Positions 33,064-43,462 are shown, counted from the first letter of the stretch. The stretch is 64,000 nucleotides of DNA from Ureibacillus xyleni (GCF_900217795.1 NZ_OBMQ01000002.1:124001-188000); one strand, 5' to 3'. Program-made: numbers and translations. Notes: generated from the sequence alone by a model not told the origin.

Positions 33064-33984
33064 CTGTCTCTTGTTAAGTATGAAATATTTAGTACTGTCG
33101 TGGAATTAGGGAGCATTACGAGAGCTGGTGAAACACTTGGTTTAAGTCAATCTGCTGTGAGTCATGCCATTACTAGCCTTGAATCAAAATGGAACTTTTC
33201 TATTCTCAATCGAGGACGCTCAGGTATCCAATTGACGAGTAACGGGGAGCGCGTCTTAAAATACGTACGTGAAATTCTAAAGTGGAATGAAGAAATGGTT
33301 CAGGAAATAGCGAATATCAATGGGCTGGAAATCGGGACAGTACGGATTGGAACGTTTTCAAGTGTGTCCATACACTGGTTGCCTGAAATCATGAAAATAT
33401 TTAATGAGAATCATCCATCGATTGAAATCAAACTCTTAGAGGGGGATTATGATGACATCGAGCATTGGATCACAACGGGTTTAGTTGATTTTGGTTTTGT
33501 GTCATTACCGACTTCAAAACATCTTGAGGCGATTCCTTTAAAAAAGGATAAAATGCTCTGTATTCTATCAAGTGAACACCCTCTTGCCGAACAAAATGAA
33601 ATACGTTTTGAAAGCATTAAAGATGAGCCTTTAATCAAGCCAAAAAAGGGAAGTGATAACGATCTGATCCGAATTTTAAAAGAACATCATGTTACCCCAA
33701 ATATAAAATTTGAACTGTCTGATGACCAAGCAATGATTTCAATGGTTGAAAATGGGATGGGGTTTAGTATACTTCCCGAAATGGTTTTACATCGGTTACC
33801 AACTAATGTTCGAACGCTTAAATTAGAGGGAGATAATTTTCGTACAATTGGAATTGCTTCTTCCTCTTTTAAAACTCTTGCTCCAGCTACGAAAAAGTTT
33901 ATTAAATATCTGAAATCATGGCTAAGTGAGCAATCGCCATCTATTAATACAAATGAAATTGCAAAAAAAGGCAGCCTATTGTAA
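33064..33984 (+). CDS. LysR family transcriptional regulator
   Basis: A 306-residue LysR regulator. The N-terminal winged helix has the family pattern SITRAGETLGLSQSAVSHAITSLE, and the C-terminal part is the effector-binding domain. AAAAGGAG ends at 33055, and the codon 8 bases after it is CTG at 33064, which gives the family-like start (M)SLVKYEIFSTVVELG. In-frame ATGs at 33013 and 33031 lack ribosome sites. The start is therefore either a rare CTG or one of the upstream ATGs. It probably regulates the divergent EamA transporter. Effector unknown. Confidence 0.85.
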   Translation: MSLVKYEIFSTVVELGSITRAGETLGLSQSAVSHAITSLESKWNFSILNRGRSGIQLTSNGERVLKYVREILKWNEEMVQEIANINGLEIGTVRIGTFSSVSIHWLPEIMKIFNENHPSIEIKLLEGDYDDIEHWITTGLVDFGFVSLPTSKHLEAIPLKKDKMLCILSSEHPLAEQNEIRFESIKDEPLIKPKKGSDNDLIRILKEHHVTPNIKFELSDDQAMISMVENGMGFSILPEMVLHRLPTNVRTLKLEGDNFRTIGIASSSFKTLAPATKKFIKYLKSWLSEQSPSINTNEIAKKGSLL

Positions 33985-34011
33985 GTATAATAAACTTACT
34001 AAGCTGCCTTT
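33967..34011. terminator. Bidirectional terminator between lysR and pyc
   Basis: AAAGGCAGC (33967-33975) pairs with GCTGCCTTT (34003-34011), with an inner GTAAGT/ACTTAC helix. The hairpin overlaps the lysR stop and sits between convergent genes. Confidence 0.8.
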
Positions 34012-34015
34012 CAAA

Positions 34016-37000
34016 CTATTCAAATTCGATTAATAAATCACCTGTTGAAATTGCATCGCCTGCTGCAACATAAATTTCTTTAACAACCCCGTCCTTTGGT
34101 GCTTGTACAGTCGTTTCCATTTTCATTGCTTCTGTAATTAATAAATGGTCTCCACGTTTAACTGAACTACCTTTTGATACCGCCACTTTTAAAACAGTAC
34201 CTGGCATTGTTGCACCAATTTGATTCGGATTTGAAGGATCTGCTTTCGGTGCTTTATTGCCCGTAACTTCTACCGTCATATCTTGAATGATAATTTCCCG
34301 TGATTGACCGTTAATTTCAAAGTAAATTACACGTGTACCATCGTGCTGTGGTTCTCCGATTGATACTAATTTAATAATTAATGTTTTTCCTTTTTCAATT
34401 TCGACTTCGATTTCTTCACCTAAGCGTAGGCCGTAAAGGAACGTTGGAGTATCTAAAACTGAGATACTACCGAATTGGGAATTCATTTTCGCATATTCTT
34501 CAAACACTTTTGGATAAAGTGCATAGGCAAGCACATCTTTATGAGATGGTGTACGACCAATTTTTTCTTCAAGCTCAATTGTTAACTGTTCAAAATTAAC
34601 AGGTTCTAATAATTCACCTGGTCTAACTGTAATGGCTTTTCGATCTTTTAAAATAAGCTGCTGTAACTCTTTTGGGAAGCCGCCATGTGGTTGTCCTAAA
34701 TAACCTTGGAACAGTTCAATGACTGAATCAGGAAAATCAAGTGTTTTCCCGCGTTCATAAATATTTTCTTCATCTAAATCGTTCTGTACCATAAATAATG
34801 CCATGTCTCCCACAACTTTAGAAGACGGTGTTACTTTAACAATATCACCAAACATTAAATTCACTCGTGAATACATGTCTTTCACTTGCTCCCAGCGATC
34901 GCCTAGCCCAACTGCTTTCGCTTGTTGCTGCAAGTTACTATATTGTCCACCTGGCATTTCATGTACAAATACTTCTGAATGAGGTGCATTCATACCGCTC
35001 TCAAAGTCCACGTAATATTTACGTACATCTCCCCAATAATATGAAAGCTTTTCAAGAGCATCGATATCTGCACGTACTTTGCGTTCCTCACCACTTAACG
35101 CGTAGTATAATGAATTGGCACTTGGCTGTGATGTTAAACCAGACATTGAACCTAATGCAGTATCGATAATATCAACACCAGCTTCGATTGCTTTGGCATA
35201 TACAAAGATTCCGTTTCCACTTGTATCATGCGTATGAAGGTGAATTGGTAAATCTGTTGCTTCTTTTAATTCAGATATTAAACGATATGCTGCATTTGGC
35301 TTTAACAAACCAGCCATATCTTTTATGGCTAAAATATGAGCCCCTGCATGCTCTAATTGTTTTGCCATTTCCTTATAATATTGCACTGTATATTTCGCGC
35401 GGCTTTCATCAAAAATATCACCTGTATAACAAATCGCCGCTTCTGCTACTTTTCCATTCAACCGTACTTCGTCAATGGCTACTTCCATCGCTTTTACCCA
35501 GTTTAATGAATCAAAAATTCGGAAGACATCCACACCAGATTGTGCCGCCTGTTTAATAAACGCACGCACCACATTATCTGGGTAGTTTGAATAACCTACT
35601 GCATTACTACCTCTAAAGAGCATTTGGAATAAAACATTTGGAATTTGCTTACGTAATTGCTCTAAACGTTCCCATGGGTCTTCCTTTAAAAAGCGATATG
35701 CTACGTCAAAGGTTGCACCGCCCCACATTTCGAGGGAGAAGAAGTTGTGCATTAAGGTACTCGTTGCATTTGCAATTTCAAACATTTCTTTTGAACGAAC
35801 ACGTGTTGCAAGTAGCGATTGATGCGCATCTCGGAATGTTGTATCTGTAAGTAACACATCTTTTTGCGTCTTCACCCAATTAACTAGTCCATCTGCACCT
35901 TGCTCATCTAAGATTTGCTTCGTACCAGAAAGAGGTGTTCCAGTAACGCTTGGAATATTAGGTTGTACGAAAATTGGTTTTGGACGTTTTTCGATTCCTG
36001 GGAAGCCATTTAGCGTTACATTTCCGATGTAGCTTAATAACTTCGTTGCGCGGTCTTTTCGTTCTTTAAATACGAACAGTTCTGGTGTTGTATCGATAAA
36101 GCTCGTATCAAATTGTCCGCTAATAAATTTCTCATGTAGTACGACATTTTCTAAAAATGGTATATTCGTTTTTACTCCACGAATACGGAATTCACGTAAA
36201 TTGCGGTCCATTTTTTGAGCCGCTTCTTCAAATGTCATTCCCCAAGTTGATAGTTTCACAAGTAATGAATCATAGTGGGGTGTGACAACTGCACCTTGGA
36301 AGCCGTTCCCTGCATCAAGACGTACTCCAAAGCCACCTGATGAGCGGTATACCATAATTTTTCCTGTATCTGGCATGAAATTATTTTTTGGATCTTCTGT
36401 CGTAATACGAGATTGTATCGCATAACCGAATAACGGTATATCTTTTTGCTGTGGTATACCAATTTTTTTACTATGTAAAGCATGCCCTTCAGCGATTTTA
36501 ATTTGGGTATGAACGATATCAATACCTGTGATCATTTCAGTAATCGTATGTTCTACTTGAATACGTGGGTTCACTTCAATAAAGTAAAATTCATCCCCGG
36601 TCACTAAAAACTCTACCGTACCAGCATTTACATATTGCACATTTTTCATTAATTGCACAGCTGCTTCACAAATACGATGGCGAAGATCATGAGAAATTGA
36701 ATTGGAAGGTGCAATTTCAACTACTTTTTGGTGACGGCGTTGAATAGAGCAATCACGCTCATACAAATGCACGATATTTCCACCTTCATCGCCTAAAATT
36801 TGCACTTCAATATGTTTTGGTTTGATGATTGCTTTTTCTACATACACTTCGTCTGAACCAAAAGCTGCTTTTGCTTCTGATTTTGCACGTTCATAAGCTG
36901 TAGCAAGGTCATTTGGATTTTCAACAAGACGCATCCCTCGGCCACCGCCACCAAGTGCTGCTTTAATCATTACAGGGAAGCCATACTGATTAGCAAATGC

Positions 37001-37444
37001 TTCAACTTCTTCCAAGCTATTTACTGGACCATCTGTACCTGGAATGACAGGAATCCCAGCAGCAATCGCCTGTTCACGTGCTTTTACTTTATCGCCAAAC
37101 ATATTTAAATGCATTGATTTTGGGCCAATAAAAATAATCCCTTCTTCATCACAACGTTGTGCAAATGCCACATTTTCTGATAAGAATCCGTAACCAGGGT
37201 GAATTGCATCGACATTTGCATCTTTTGCAATTGCTAAAATTCCTTCGATATCTAAGTAAGCATCGATTGGCTTTTTACCTTGTCCAACTAAATACGCTTC
37301 ATCAGCTTTAAAGCGATGAAAGGCACCACTATCTTCATGGGAATAAATTGCAACCGTTTTTAACTTCAATTCCGTACATGCGCGGAAAATACGAATCGCA
37401 ATTTCACCACGGTTTGCTACTAAAATTTTTTCGATTTTTTTCAT
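34016..37444 (-). CDS. pyc: Pyruvate carboxylase
   Basis: Pyc carboxylates pyruvate to oxaloacetate using biotin, ATP and bicarbonate. The protein has about 1142 residues. The order is biotin carboxylase (KIEKILVANRGEIAIRIFRA, GGGGRGMRLVE, about 1-455), carboxyltransferase (LLTDTTFRDAHQSLLATRVR, about 530-800), the PYC/OADA region and a C-terminal biotinyl domain with EAMKMETT near the end. A longer in-frame start at 37471 exists, but GGGGGGAA before the ATG at 37444 decides the start. It lies 183 bases downstream of the lactate permease on the same strand, tying lactate use to anaplerosis. Confidence 0.96.
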   Translation of the reverse strand: MKKIEKILVANRGEIAIRIFRACTELKLKTVAIYSHEDSGAFHRFKADEAYLVGQGKKPIDAYLDIEGILAIAKDANVDAIHPGYGFLSENVAFAQRCDEEGIIFIGPKSMHLNMFGDKVKAREQAIAAGIPVIPGTDGPVNSLEEVEAFANQYGFPVMIKAALGGGGRGMRLVENPNDLATAYERAKSEAKAAFGSDEVYVEKAIIKPKHIEVQILGDEGGNIVHLYERDCSIQRRHQKVVEIAPSNSISHDLRHRICEAAVQLMKNVQYVNAGTVEFLVTGDEFYFIEVNPRIQVEHTITEMITGIDIVHTQIKIAEGHALHSKKIGIPQQKDIPLFGYAIQSRITTEDPKNNFMPDTGKIMVYRSSGGFGVRLDAGNGFQGAVVTPHYDSLLVKLSTWGMTFEEAAQKMDRNLREFRIRGVKTNIPFLENVVLHEKFISGQFDTSFIDTTPELFVFKERKDRATKLLSYIGNVTLNGFPGIEKRPKPIFVQPNIPSVTGTPLSGTKQILDEQGADGLVNWVKTQKDVLLTDTTFRDAHQSLLATRVRSKEMFEIANATSTLMHNFFSLEMWGGATFDVAYRFLKEDPWERLEQLRKQIPNVLFQMLFRGSNAVGYSNYPDNVVRAFIKQAAQSGVDVFRIFDSLNWVKAMEVAIDEVRLNGKVAEAAICYTGDIFDESRAKYTVQYYKEMAKQLEHAGAHILAIKDMAGLLKPNAAYRLISELKEATDLPIHLHTHDTSGNGIFVYAKAIEAGVDIIDTALGSMSGLTSQPSANSLYYALSGEERKVRADIDALEKLSYYWGDVRKYYVDFESGMNAPHSEVFVHEMPGGQYSNLQQQAKAVGLGDRWEQVKDMYSRVNLMFGDIVKVTPSSKVVGDMALFMVQNDLDEENIYERGKTLDFPDSVIELFQGYLGQPHGGFPKELQQLILKDRKAITVRPGELLEPVNFEQLTIELEEKIGRTPSHKDVLAYALYPKVFEEYAKMNSQFGSISVLDTPTFLYGLRLGEEIEVEIEKGKTLIIKLVSIGEPQHDGTRVIYFEINGQSREIIIQDMTVEVTGNKAPKADPSNPNQIGATMPGTVLKVAVSKGSSVKRGDHLLITEAMKMETTVQAPKDGVVKEIYVAAGDAISTGDLLIEFE

Positions 37445-37578
37445 AAAAATTCCCCCCATTTTTTGAATCAACTATTAGTCTAAAAAGTGATTTTGAGATA
37501 AAGCTTTTCGTGCGAGATGGTACATTTAATGCGCCCACTACAGAAGCGCTTTTTCATATGAGATAATTATCATGTAAG

Positions 37579-37620
37579 TAGGGGGTGTCCAAAGAATTTT
37601 AGCCTTTTGTACACCCCCTA
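37579..37620. other. GC-rich hairpin after the lactate permease gene
   Basis: TAGGGGGTGT (37579-37588) pairs perfectly with ACACCCCCTA (37611-37620), and a short inner CAAA/TTTG helix extends it. It begins 8 bases past the permease stop on the minus strand. No T-run follows in that direction, so it may stabilise the mRNA 3' end or weaken read-through into pyc rather than terminate fully. Confidence 0.55.
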
Positions 37621-37627
37621 TATAAAT

Positions 37628-39298
37628 TTATGGAATCATCCAAGTTAAAACAGTGCTTTGTAAAAACGTAATAACACAAATTGCTAGTAATAAAATTAAG
37701 CTATACTTGAATGAAAATTTTAATAATTCAGATTCCTTGCCAGCTAGTCCTACAGCAGCTGCAGCAACTGCCAATGTTTGTGGTGAAATCATTTTTCCTG
37801 TAACACCACCACCCGTATTTGCTGCTAATGCTAATATAGGATCCATCCCAACAGAACCTGCTGTTACTTGTTGTAACTTCGCAAATAATACATTTGAAGA
37901 AGTATCAGATCCAGTTACAACGACACCAATCCAACCTAATATTGGTGAGAAGAATGGAAATAAAGCGCCTGTTTTTGCTAACACTAAACCTAACGTTGCC
38001 ATCATACCAGCTGTATTTGCTACATATGCGTAACCTACTACACAACAAATCGTAAGCAATGGGAATTTTATTTCATTTAATGTAGCGAAAAATGCTTTTA
38101 CCCAGTTGCCCCATGAAATTTTTAAAACAAATTTTGAAATAATGGATGCAAATAAAATAGCAGTACCAGCTGCCCCTAAAAGTTCGAATTTATAAACAGC
38201 AGCAATTTCTTTCCCTGTTGCACCATCAATAACCACGTTATGTAAATATGGTACTTCCGGGTAAAATGTTAAAGCGCTTCCAATCGAATTAACAAAATTT
38301 AAAATTGCATTTCCACCATCATATGTTCCAACTAATGCTTTTTTAATAGTTGGAATTCCCCAAGCAGAGATAAAGAAAGTTAATATGATAAATGGTGACC
38401 ATGCTGTTAATATTTGTCCGCCAGAATAATGCGTTTTTGTAACCTCACTTATTTCCACATCATCTTCAAAACGATAAATCGTTTTCGGCTTCCAGAAGCG
38501 AAGGAAAATTGTTAATGCAATTAACGATACTAATGATGATAAAATATCCGGTAATTCAGGACCTAAATAGTTTGAGCTTAAAAATTGAGTAATCGCAAAT
38601 GAAAAACCAGATACTAAAATAGCTGGTAACACTTCTAATGCTTTTTTAAATCCAACCATAATGACTACTAAAACTAATGGTATAAATACTGCAAGAATAG
38701 GTAACTGTCGACCGACCATTTTTGATACTTCAATTGCTGGTATACCTGTAATTCCCTCCATTACTGTAACCGGTACCCCAATTGCACCAAAGGCAACAGG
38801 GGCAGTATTTGCAATTAAACATAGCCCTGCTGCTTGTAACGGTTTAAAGCCTAGCCCTACAAGTAACGCAGCAGAAATTGCTACCGGAGCACCGAACCCT
38901 GCAGCTCCTTCCAAAAATGCACCAAATGAAAATGCTATTAATAATGCTTGAATTCGTCTATCTGCTGTAATTGAAAGTACGGATGAACGAATCACTTCAA
39001 AATGTCCTGTTTTCACGGTTAAGTTATATAAAAATACGGAAGTAATTATGATCCACCCAATTGGTATTAGACCGTATACAGCGCCCTGTGATGCGGAAGC
39101 TACTGCTGTTATAACTGGTACTTTAAAGGCAATAATTGCAACTAATATTGCTAATACTAATGTTGTAAAACCGGCAATATAACCTTTCATCTTTTTTATT
39201 GCAAGTGCCCAGAAAAAATATAAGATTGGTACCGTTGCAACAAGTGCAGTCCAGCCAAGACTATTTGCGACTGCTGTAAAGTTTTGCGTAAACGACAT
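37628..39298 (-). CDS. lutP: L-lactate permease
   Basis: A 556-residue LctP/GlcA-family permease with 12 or more membrane segments. It shows the family landmarks FLEGAAGFGAPVAISAALL, IANTAPVAFGAIGVPV, GSDTSSNVLFAKLQ and AANTGGGVTGKMISPQTLAV. It imports L-lactate with protons. It is divergent from lutR, and a palindromic operator lies just downstream of its -10 box, so expression is probably lactate-induced through LutR. pyc follows on the same strand. Confidence 0.93.
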   Translation of the reverse strand: MSFTQNFTAVANSLGWTALVATVPILYFFWALAIKKMKGYIAGFTTLVLAILVAIIAFKVPVITAVASASQGAVYGLIPIGWIIITSVFLYNLTVKTGHFEVIRSSVLSITADRRIQALLIAFSFGAFLEGAAGFGAPVAISAALLVGLGFKPLQAAGLCLIANTAPVAFGAIGVPVTVMEGITGIPAIEVSKMVGRQLPILAVFIPLVLVVIMVGFKKALEVLPAILVSGFSFAITQFLSSNYLGPELPDILSSLVSLIALTIFLRFWKPKTIYRFEDDVEISEVTKTHYSGGQILTAWSPFIILTFFISAWGIPTIKKALVGTYDGGNAILNFVNSIGSALTFYPEVPYLHNVVIDGATGKEIAAVYKFELLGAAGTAILFASIISKFVLKISWGNWVKAFFATLNEIKFPLLTICCVVGYAYVANTAGMMATLGLVLAKTGALFPFFSPILGWIGVVVTGSDTSSNVLFAKLQQVTAGSVGMDPILALAANTGGGVTGKMISPQTLAVAAAAVGLAGKESELLKFSFKYSLILLLAICVITFLQSTVLTWMIP

Positions 39299-39350
39299 GC
39301 ATGTTCCCCCTTATTTGAATAATTTCGATTTCCCCTTAATTGTCTAAAAG

Positions 39351-39361
39351 TCATCAGATGA
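39351..39361. promoter_or_regulatory. Candidate LutR operator at the lutP promoter
   Basis: TCATCAGATGA is a perfect palindrome with a central A, 13 bases downstream of the lutP -10 box. The same 11 bases, plus the following CCT or CCTG, recur at 40513-40523 before lutA. Binding by the adjacent GntR/FadR-type regulator is inferred from position. Confidence 0.7.
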
Positions 39362-39374
39362 CCTTACGTGATAG

Positions 39375-39403
39375 ATTATAAATAGAATTTTTTAATAATT
39401 CAA
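39375..39403 (-). promoter_or_regulatory. Sigma-A promoter of lutP
   Basis: On the minus strand TTGAAT (39403-39398), a 17-base spacer and a perfect TATAAT (39380-39375) precede lutP by 77 bases. The operator lies at the start-site side, a typical repression position. Confidence 0.7.
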
Positions 39404-39531
39404 TGTATTTTTTGAATAATAAATTCAATTTTTAGATGGACATTGTAATGGAGAAAAGATTTTTATCGATTCTTTATGTATAATAAGCTTATAAAAACGT
39501 GTATTTCACATAACAAAACGAGGTGTGTCCT

Positions 39532-40251
39532 TTGAAATTCACAAAAGTAAAAACGAAAAAAAAATATGAAGAAGTTTGTGAAATACTTCATGAAAAAATC
39601 CGGGCAGGTGAGTTGAAACCCGGTGATCGTTTAGATTCAGTTGACTACCTAGCAGAACAATTGCAAGTAAGTAGATCCGCTGTGCGTGAAGCATTATCCG
39701 CATTAAAAGCGATGGGTCTCATTGAAATTAAGCAAGGCTCGGGTACCTTCGTGAAGGAATTCCCTCAACAAAAATTAGATTTTCCTCTTTCAACTTCGAT
39801 TCTTGCACATAAAGAGAATGTCCCTCATTTATTAGAACTTCGAAAAATTATTGAGGTTGGCACGGTTGTCAGCGCCGCAAGAAATCGTACAGAAGAAGAT
39901 ATTAAACATTTAAAAGCAATACTTGAAAGAATGAAAACTGTCCAAGGCGACGGTGAGCTTGGTGAAAAGGTAGATTTTGAATTTCATATGGCGATTGCAG
40001 ATGCTTCTCATAATCCGTTAATCCCAAACTTACTCGATCAAGTGTCTGGTCTTACCATTGATTTAATGCGAGAAACACGTAGAATATGGTTATTTTCAAA
40101 GCAAACTACGAGCGAACAGCTTTATGATGAACATATGCAAATTTTTTTAGCTATTAAACAGCAAAACCCTGAGCTTGCTGAACTCGCAATGTCCTCCCAT
40201 TTAAGTAATGTGGAAAAAATTCTTATGCAATATTTTGATGTTACAAAGTAG
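39532..40251 (+). CDS. lutR: GntR/FadR-type lactate regulator
   Basis: A 239-residue FadR-subfamily regulator. The N-terminal winged helix has IRAGELKPGDRLDSVDYLAEQL and VSRSAVREALSALKAMGLI. The C-terminal all-helical FCD domain has the metal/ligand residues in DFEFHMAIADASHNPLI. GTG at 39523 falls inside the AGGTGTG ribosome site, so TTG at 39532 (MKFTKVKTKKKYEE) is the likelier start. It lies between lutP and lutABC, which both carry the same palindrome, and is named LutR by context. In Bacillus subtilis LutR represses lutABC until lactate is present. Confidence 0.88.
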   Translation: MKFTKVKTKKKYEEVCEILHEKIRAGELKPGDRLDSVDYLAEQLQVSRSAVREALSALKAMGLIEIKQGSGTFVKEFPQQKLDFPLSTSILAHKENVPHLLELRKIIEVGTVVSAARNRTEEDIKHLKAILERMKTVQGDGELGEKVDFEFHMAIADASHNPLIPNLLDQVSGLTIDLMRETRRIWLFSKQTTSEQLYDEHMQIFLAIKQQNPELAELAMSSHLSNVEKILMQYFDVTK

Positions 40252-40274
40252 AGTGAAGAGTCTGTTTGAAATAG

Positions 40275-40312
40275 AAAACGCCATTTGTACGCTGATACAA
40301 AGTGGCGTTTTT
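40275..40312 (+). terminator. Intrinsic terminator after lutR
   Basis: AAAACGCCATTTGTA pairs with the sequence at 40296-40311 (one bulged G), and Ts follow. It isolates lutR from lutABC. Confidence 0.85.
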
Positions 40313-40512
40313 GTTATGCGTTGGGCAATGTTTTCTCAAGAAAATCCCCCCTATATTATTTCTACTAGTTTCTGATTGTTCATATATATTAATAGTGCAT
40401 TTAGTAAGTTAGTTACGAATTGTATGCTAATAAAGAAGGAACACTTTTTATGCTAAAGTTATTAAATTTTCGAAAAATATAGTGAAATTTTCAAAAACGT
40501 GTTACGATTAAT

Positions 40513-40523
40513 TCATCAGATGA
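40513..40523. promoter_or_regulatory. Candidate LutR operator before lutABC
   Basis: This is the second copy of TCATCAGATGA, 36 bases before the lutA ATG. A weak -10-like TACGAT lies at 40503-40508, so the operator is again just downstream of the promoter. Matching the site at 39351 argues for joint control of import and oxidation. Confidence 0.7.
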
Positions 40524-40559
40524 CCTGTAGAATAACAAAGGAATGTTGAGGGGATTAAA

Positions 40560-41276
40560 ATGAAAGTCACATTATTTGCTACATGCCTTGTTGATATGTT
40601 TCAAGGGAACGTTGGGAAAGCAACTGTAGAACTTCTAGAGAGACTCGGTTGTGAAGTTGATTTCCCAACAACTCAAGTATGCTGCGGTCAACCTTCTTAT
40701 AACAGTGGCTATGTAGAACAATCAAAAGGTTCCATGAAAAATATGATTAAAACTTTTGAACAGGCGGAGTACGTTGTTACACCATCTGGCTCTTGTGCTT
40801 ACATGTTTAAAGAGTATCCACATATTTTTAAAAATGATGCTGAGTGGGAACCTAAAGCACAACAATTAGCAAATAAAACATATGAGTTAACAGATTTTAT
40901 TGTAAACGTTTTAAAAATAGAAAATGTCGGTGCTCGTCTAGACGGAAAAGCAACCTATCATACTTCTTGTCATATGACGCGTTTACTCGGTGTAAAAGAC
41001 GCGCCAATTAAGCTATTAAAAAATGTTGAAGGTCTTGAATACGTTGAGCTCCCTGGTAAAGAACGTTGCTGTGGTTTCGGTGGTACATTCTCTGTCAAAA
41101 TGGGGAATATTTCAGGCCAAATGGTAGATGAAAAAGTGTGTAATGTTGAAGAAACAGAAGCAGACATATTAATCGGGGCAGATGCTGGTTGCTTAATTAA
41201 TATCGGGGGTCGCATCGGTCGCACTGGTAAACCGATTCGTGTCATGCATATTGCAGAAGTGTTAAATAGTCGCTAA
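40560..41276 (+). CDS. lutA: Lactate utilisation protein LutA
   Basis: LutA is an iron-sulfur subunit of the LutABC L-lactate oxidation complex that converts L-lactate to pyruvate. The 238-residue protein has two CCG domains: [12 protein letters not shown] (about 40) and [13 protein letters not shown] (about 173). Other cysteines lie in GSCAY and [11 protein letters not shown]. It resembles the GlpC/heterodisulfide reductase B fold. TTGAGGGG precedes the ATG. lutB follows 13 bases later. Confidence 0.95.
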   Translation: MKVTLFATCLVDMFQGNVGKATVELLERLGCEVDFPTTQVCCGQPSYNSGYVEQSKGSMKNMIKTFEQAEYVVTPSGSCAYMFKEYPHIFKNDAEWEPKAQQLANKTYELTDFIVNVLKIENVGARLDGKATYHTSCHMTRLLGVKDAPIKLLKNVEGLEYVELPGKERCCGFGGTFSVKMGNISGQMVDEKVCNVEETEADILIGADAGCLINIGGRIGRTGKPIRVMHIAEVLNSR

Positions 41277-41289
41277 GGGGGGATTTGTT

Positions 41290-42717
41290 ATGGCAATGAA
41301 AACGAGTGATGAGCAATTTAAAAATCGTGTAGCGAATAACTTAAATGATACATTTATGCGTGGAGCGGTGTCAGCTGCGCAAGCTAGATTCCAAACGCGT
41401 CGCCAAGCACAAGTAGATGAATTAGGAAACTGGGAAGAATGGCGAGCACACGGTGAGGAAATTCGACAACATGTACTTGAAAATTTAGATGCATACCTTT
41501 ACGAACTAAGTGAAAACGTCGTAAAGCGTGGAGGTCACGTATTTTTCGCGAAAACAGCGGAGGAAGCATCCGAATATATTAAAAACATTGCGTTACAAAA
41601 ACAAGCGAAAAAGATCGTAAAAGCAAAATCAATGGTGACGGAGGAAATTCATTTAAATGCAGCCCTTGAAGAGGCAGGCTGTGAAGTAATTGAAACGGAT
41701 CTTGGTGAGTACATTTTACAATTAAATGACCATGAGCCACCTTCGCACATCATCGTGCCGCCATTACATAAAAATCGCAATCAAATTCGCGAAATTTTTG
41801 CAAATAAAATTGGCTACGAAAAAACTGAACAACCTGAGGAAATGGCACTTTACGTCCGCGAAAAGCTACGTCAAGAATATTTAACGGCAGATATCGGTAT
41901 TACCGGCTGTAATTTTGCGATAGCTGAAAGTGGGACAGTGACACTTGTAACGAATGAAGGAAATGCAGATCTGGTTACAGCATTACCAAAAACGCAAATT
42001 ACTGTAATGGGGATGGAGCGCATCGTTCCTACATTTGAAGAAATGGAAGTGTTAGTTAGTTTATTAACAAGGAGTGCTGTCGGTCAGAAATTGACAAGCT
42101 ATATTACGATGTTAACAGGTGTTAAAGGTGAAGGCGAAACAGACGGTCCAGAAGAATATCATTTAGTTATTGTCGATAATGGTCGCTCAAAAATTTTAGG
42201 TACAGAGTTCCAATCGGTTTTACAATGTATTCGCTGTGCAGCCTGTGTAAATGCTTGCCCTGTTTATCGACACGTCGGTGGACATAGTTATGGCTCAATT
42301 TATTCAGGTCCGATTGGTGCCGTATTAACACCGCTTCTTGGTGGTTATGATGATTTCAAAGAACTACCATATGCTTCTACTCTTTGTGGTGCTTGTACAG
42401 AAGTATGTCCGGTAAAGATTCCGTTACACGAACTGTTGCATAATCATCGACAAAAAATTGTAGAACAAGAAGGAAAGGCACCTATTTCAGAACGTTTACT
42501 AATGAAAGCATTTGGTTTTGGTGCATCAACTTCACCACTCTTTAATATGGCAACAAAGGTCGCTTCACCAATTATGTCTCCATTTGTAAAAGACGACAAA
42601 ATTACGAGTGGACCTGGCCCATTAAAAGCATGGACGGAAGAGCGTGACTTCCCAGCGCCAAATAAAGAAAGCTTCCGTAACTGGCTAAAACAACGTCAGA
42701 AAGGGGAACAATCATGA
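41290..42717 (+). CDS. lutB: Lactate utilisation protein LutB (iron-sulfur)
   Basis: LutB is the largest subunit of the lactate oxidation complex. The 475-residue protein has a DUF162-like N-terminal domain, including [15 protein letters not shown]. Two 4Fe-4S ferredoxin motifs follow: [16 protein letters not shown] (about 314-329) and [13 protein letters not shown] (about 364-376). AAGGGGGG precedes the ATG. Its last four bases overlap the lutC start (ATGA), so translation is coupled. Confidence 0.95.
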   Translation: MAMKTSDEQFKNRVANNLNDTFMRGAVSAAQARFQTRRQAQVDELGNWEEWRAHGEEIRQHVLENLDAYLYELSENVVKRGGHVFFAKTAEEASEYIKNIALQKQAKKIVKAKSMVTEEIHLNAALEEAGCEVIETDLGEYILQLNDHEPPSHIIVPPLHKNRNQIREIFANKIGYEKTEQPEEMALYVREKLRQEYLTADIGITGCNFAIAESGTVTLVTNEGNADLVTALPKTQITVMGMERIVPTFEEMEVLVSLLTRSAVGQKLTSYITMLTGVKGEGETDGPEEYHLVIVDNGRSKILGTEFQSVLQCIRCAACVNACPVYRHVGGHSYGSIYSGPIGAVLTPLLGGYDDFKELPYASTLCGACTEVCPVKIPLHELLHNHRQKIVEQEGKAPISERLLMKAFGFGASTSPLFNMATKVASPIMSPFVKDDKITSGPGPLKAWTEERDFPAPNKESFRNWLKQRQKGEQS

Positions 42718-43421
42718 CAATTCAAACTCGAGATCAATTTTTAAATACTATTGCAAATAGCCTTGGTCGACCCGTCCGGACAAAAGTGGAGCGTCCAGCC
42801 TGGAAATACTTGCCGCAACATGAAGTATTAAAAAATGCTTCTCAAGATGAGCTTATAGAAGTATTAAAACAGCAATGTAAAAACATTCATACCGAATGTT
42901 TACAAACGACAACAGCTAACTTAGCAAATACATTGCATCAGGTCGTTACAGATTTTGGTGGAAAGTCTGTTGTAGCTTGGAAAGATGAGCGCTTTGACAA
43001 ATTCGGTATATCACAATTAATGGAGTTTTGGCCTGAAAGCGGTATTGAATTTTACGAATGGGACACTGACAACCCAGAAGAAAATATTCGCCAAGCCGAA
43101 AAAGCGAATATTGGCATTACAATTAGTGAGATAACATTAGCTGAATCTGCTTCAGCTGTACTATATAGTCACCCGAACCGTGGACGTACGATGAACTTCT
43201 TACCAGAAAAATCGATTGTACTTATTCCAAAAAGTTCAATCGTTCCTCGTATGACCCAAGCAGCACGTCAAATCCATAATCAAATCAAACAGGGAGAACA
43301 AGTGCCTTCTTGTATACTATTTATGTCTGGTCCAAGTAACTCTGCCGATATTGAAATGGTGCTGATTGTTGGTGTACACGGTCCAATTAAAGCAACTTAT
43401 ATTGTTATTGAAGATCAATAA
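42714..43421 (+). CDS. lutC: Lactate utilisation protein LutC
   Basis: LutC is the third LutABC component. The 235-residue protein is a DUF162/LUD-domain member, with [30 protein letters not shown] and the C-terminal [21 protein letters not shown] motif. It overlaps lutB by 4 bases and has GAAAGGGGAA upstream. The operon ends here at a terminator. Confidence 0.94.
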   Translation: MTIQTRDQFLNTIANSLGRPVRTKVERPAWKYLPQHEVLKNASQDELIEVLKQQCKNIHTECLQTTTANLANTLHQVVTDFGGKSVVAWKDERFDKFGISQLMEFWPESGIEFYEWDTDNPEENIRQAEKANIGITISEITLAESASAVLYSHPNRGRTMNFLPEKSIVLIPKSSIVPRMTQAARQIHNQIKQGEQVPSCILFMSGPSNSADIEMVLIVGVHGPIKATYIVIEDQ

Positions 43422-43462
43422 AATCGATGTATTAAATGCCTAATGTCCCGTAGGAATTGTAT

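Noticed and set aside
37579-37620. Classical terminator after lutP
   Set aside because: The stem is strong, but no T-run follows on the minus strand, so it is listed only as a hairpin.
40450-40482. 10-codon leader ORF (MLKLLNFRKI) before lutA with a ribosome-like site
   Set aside because: Too short, no regulatory codon run, no attenuator hairpin follows; chance is likely.
34016-43421. Novel metabolic system
   Set aside because: All components are known families (Pyc, LctP, LutR, LutABC); only the layout and the paired operators are notable.
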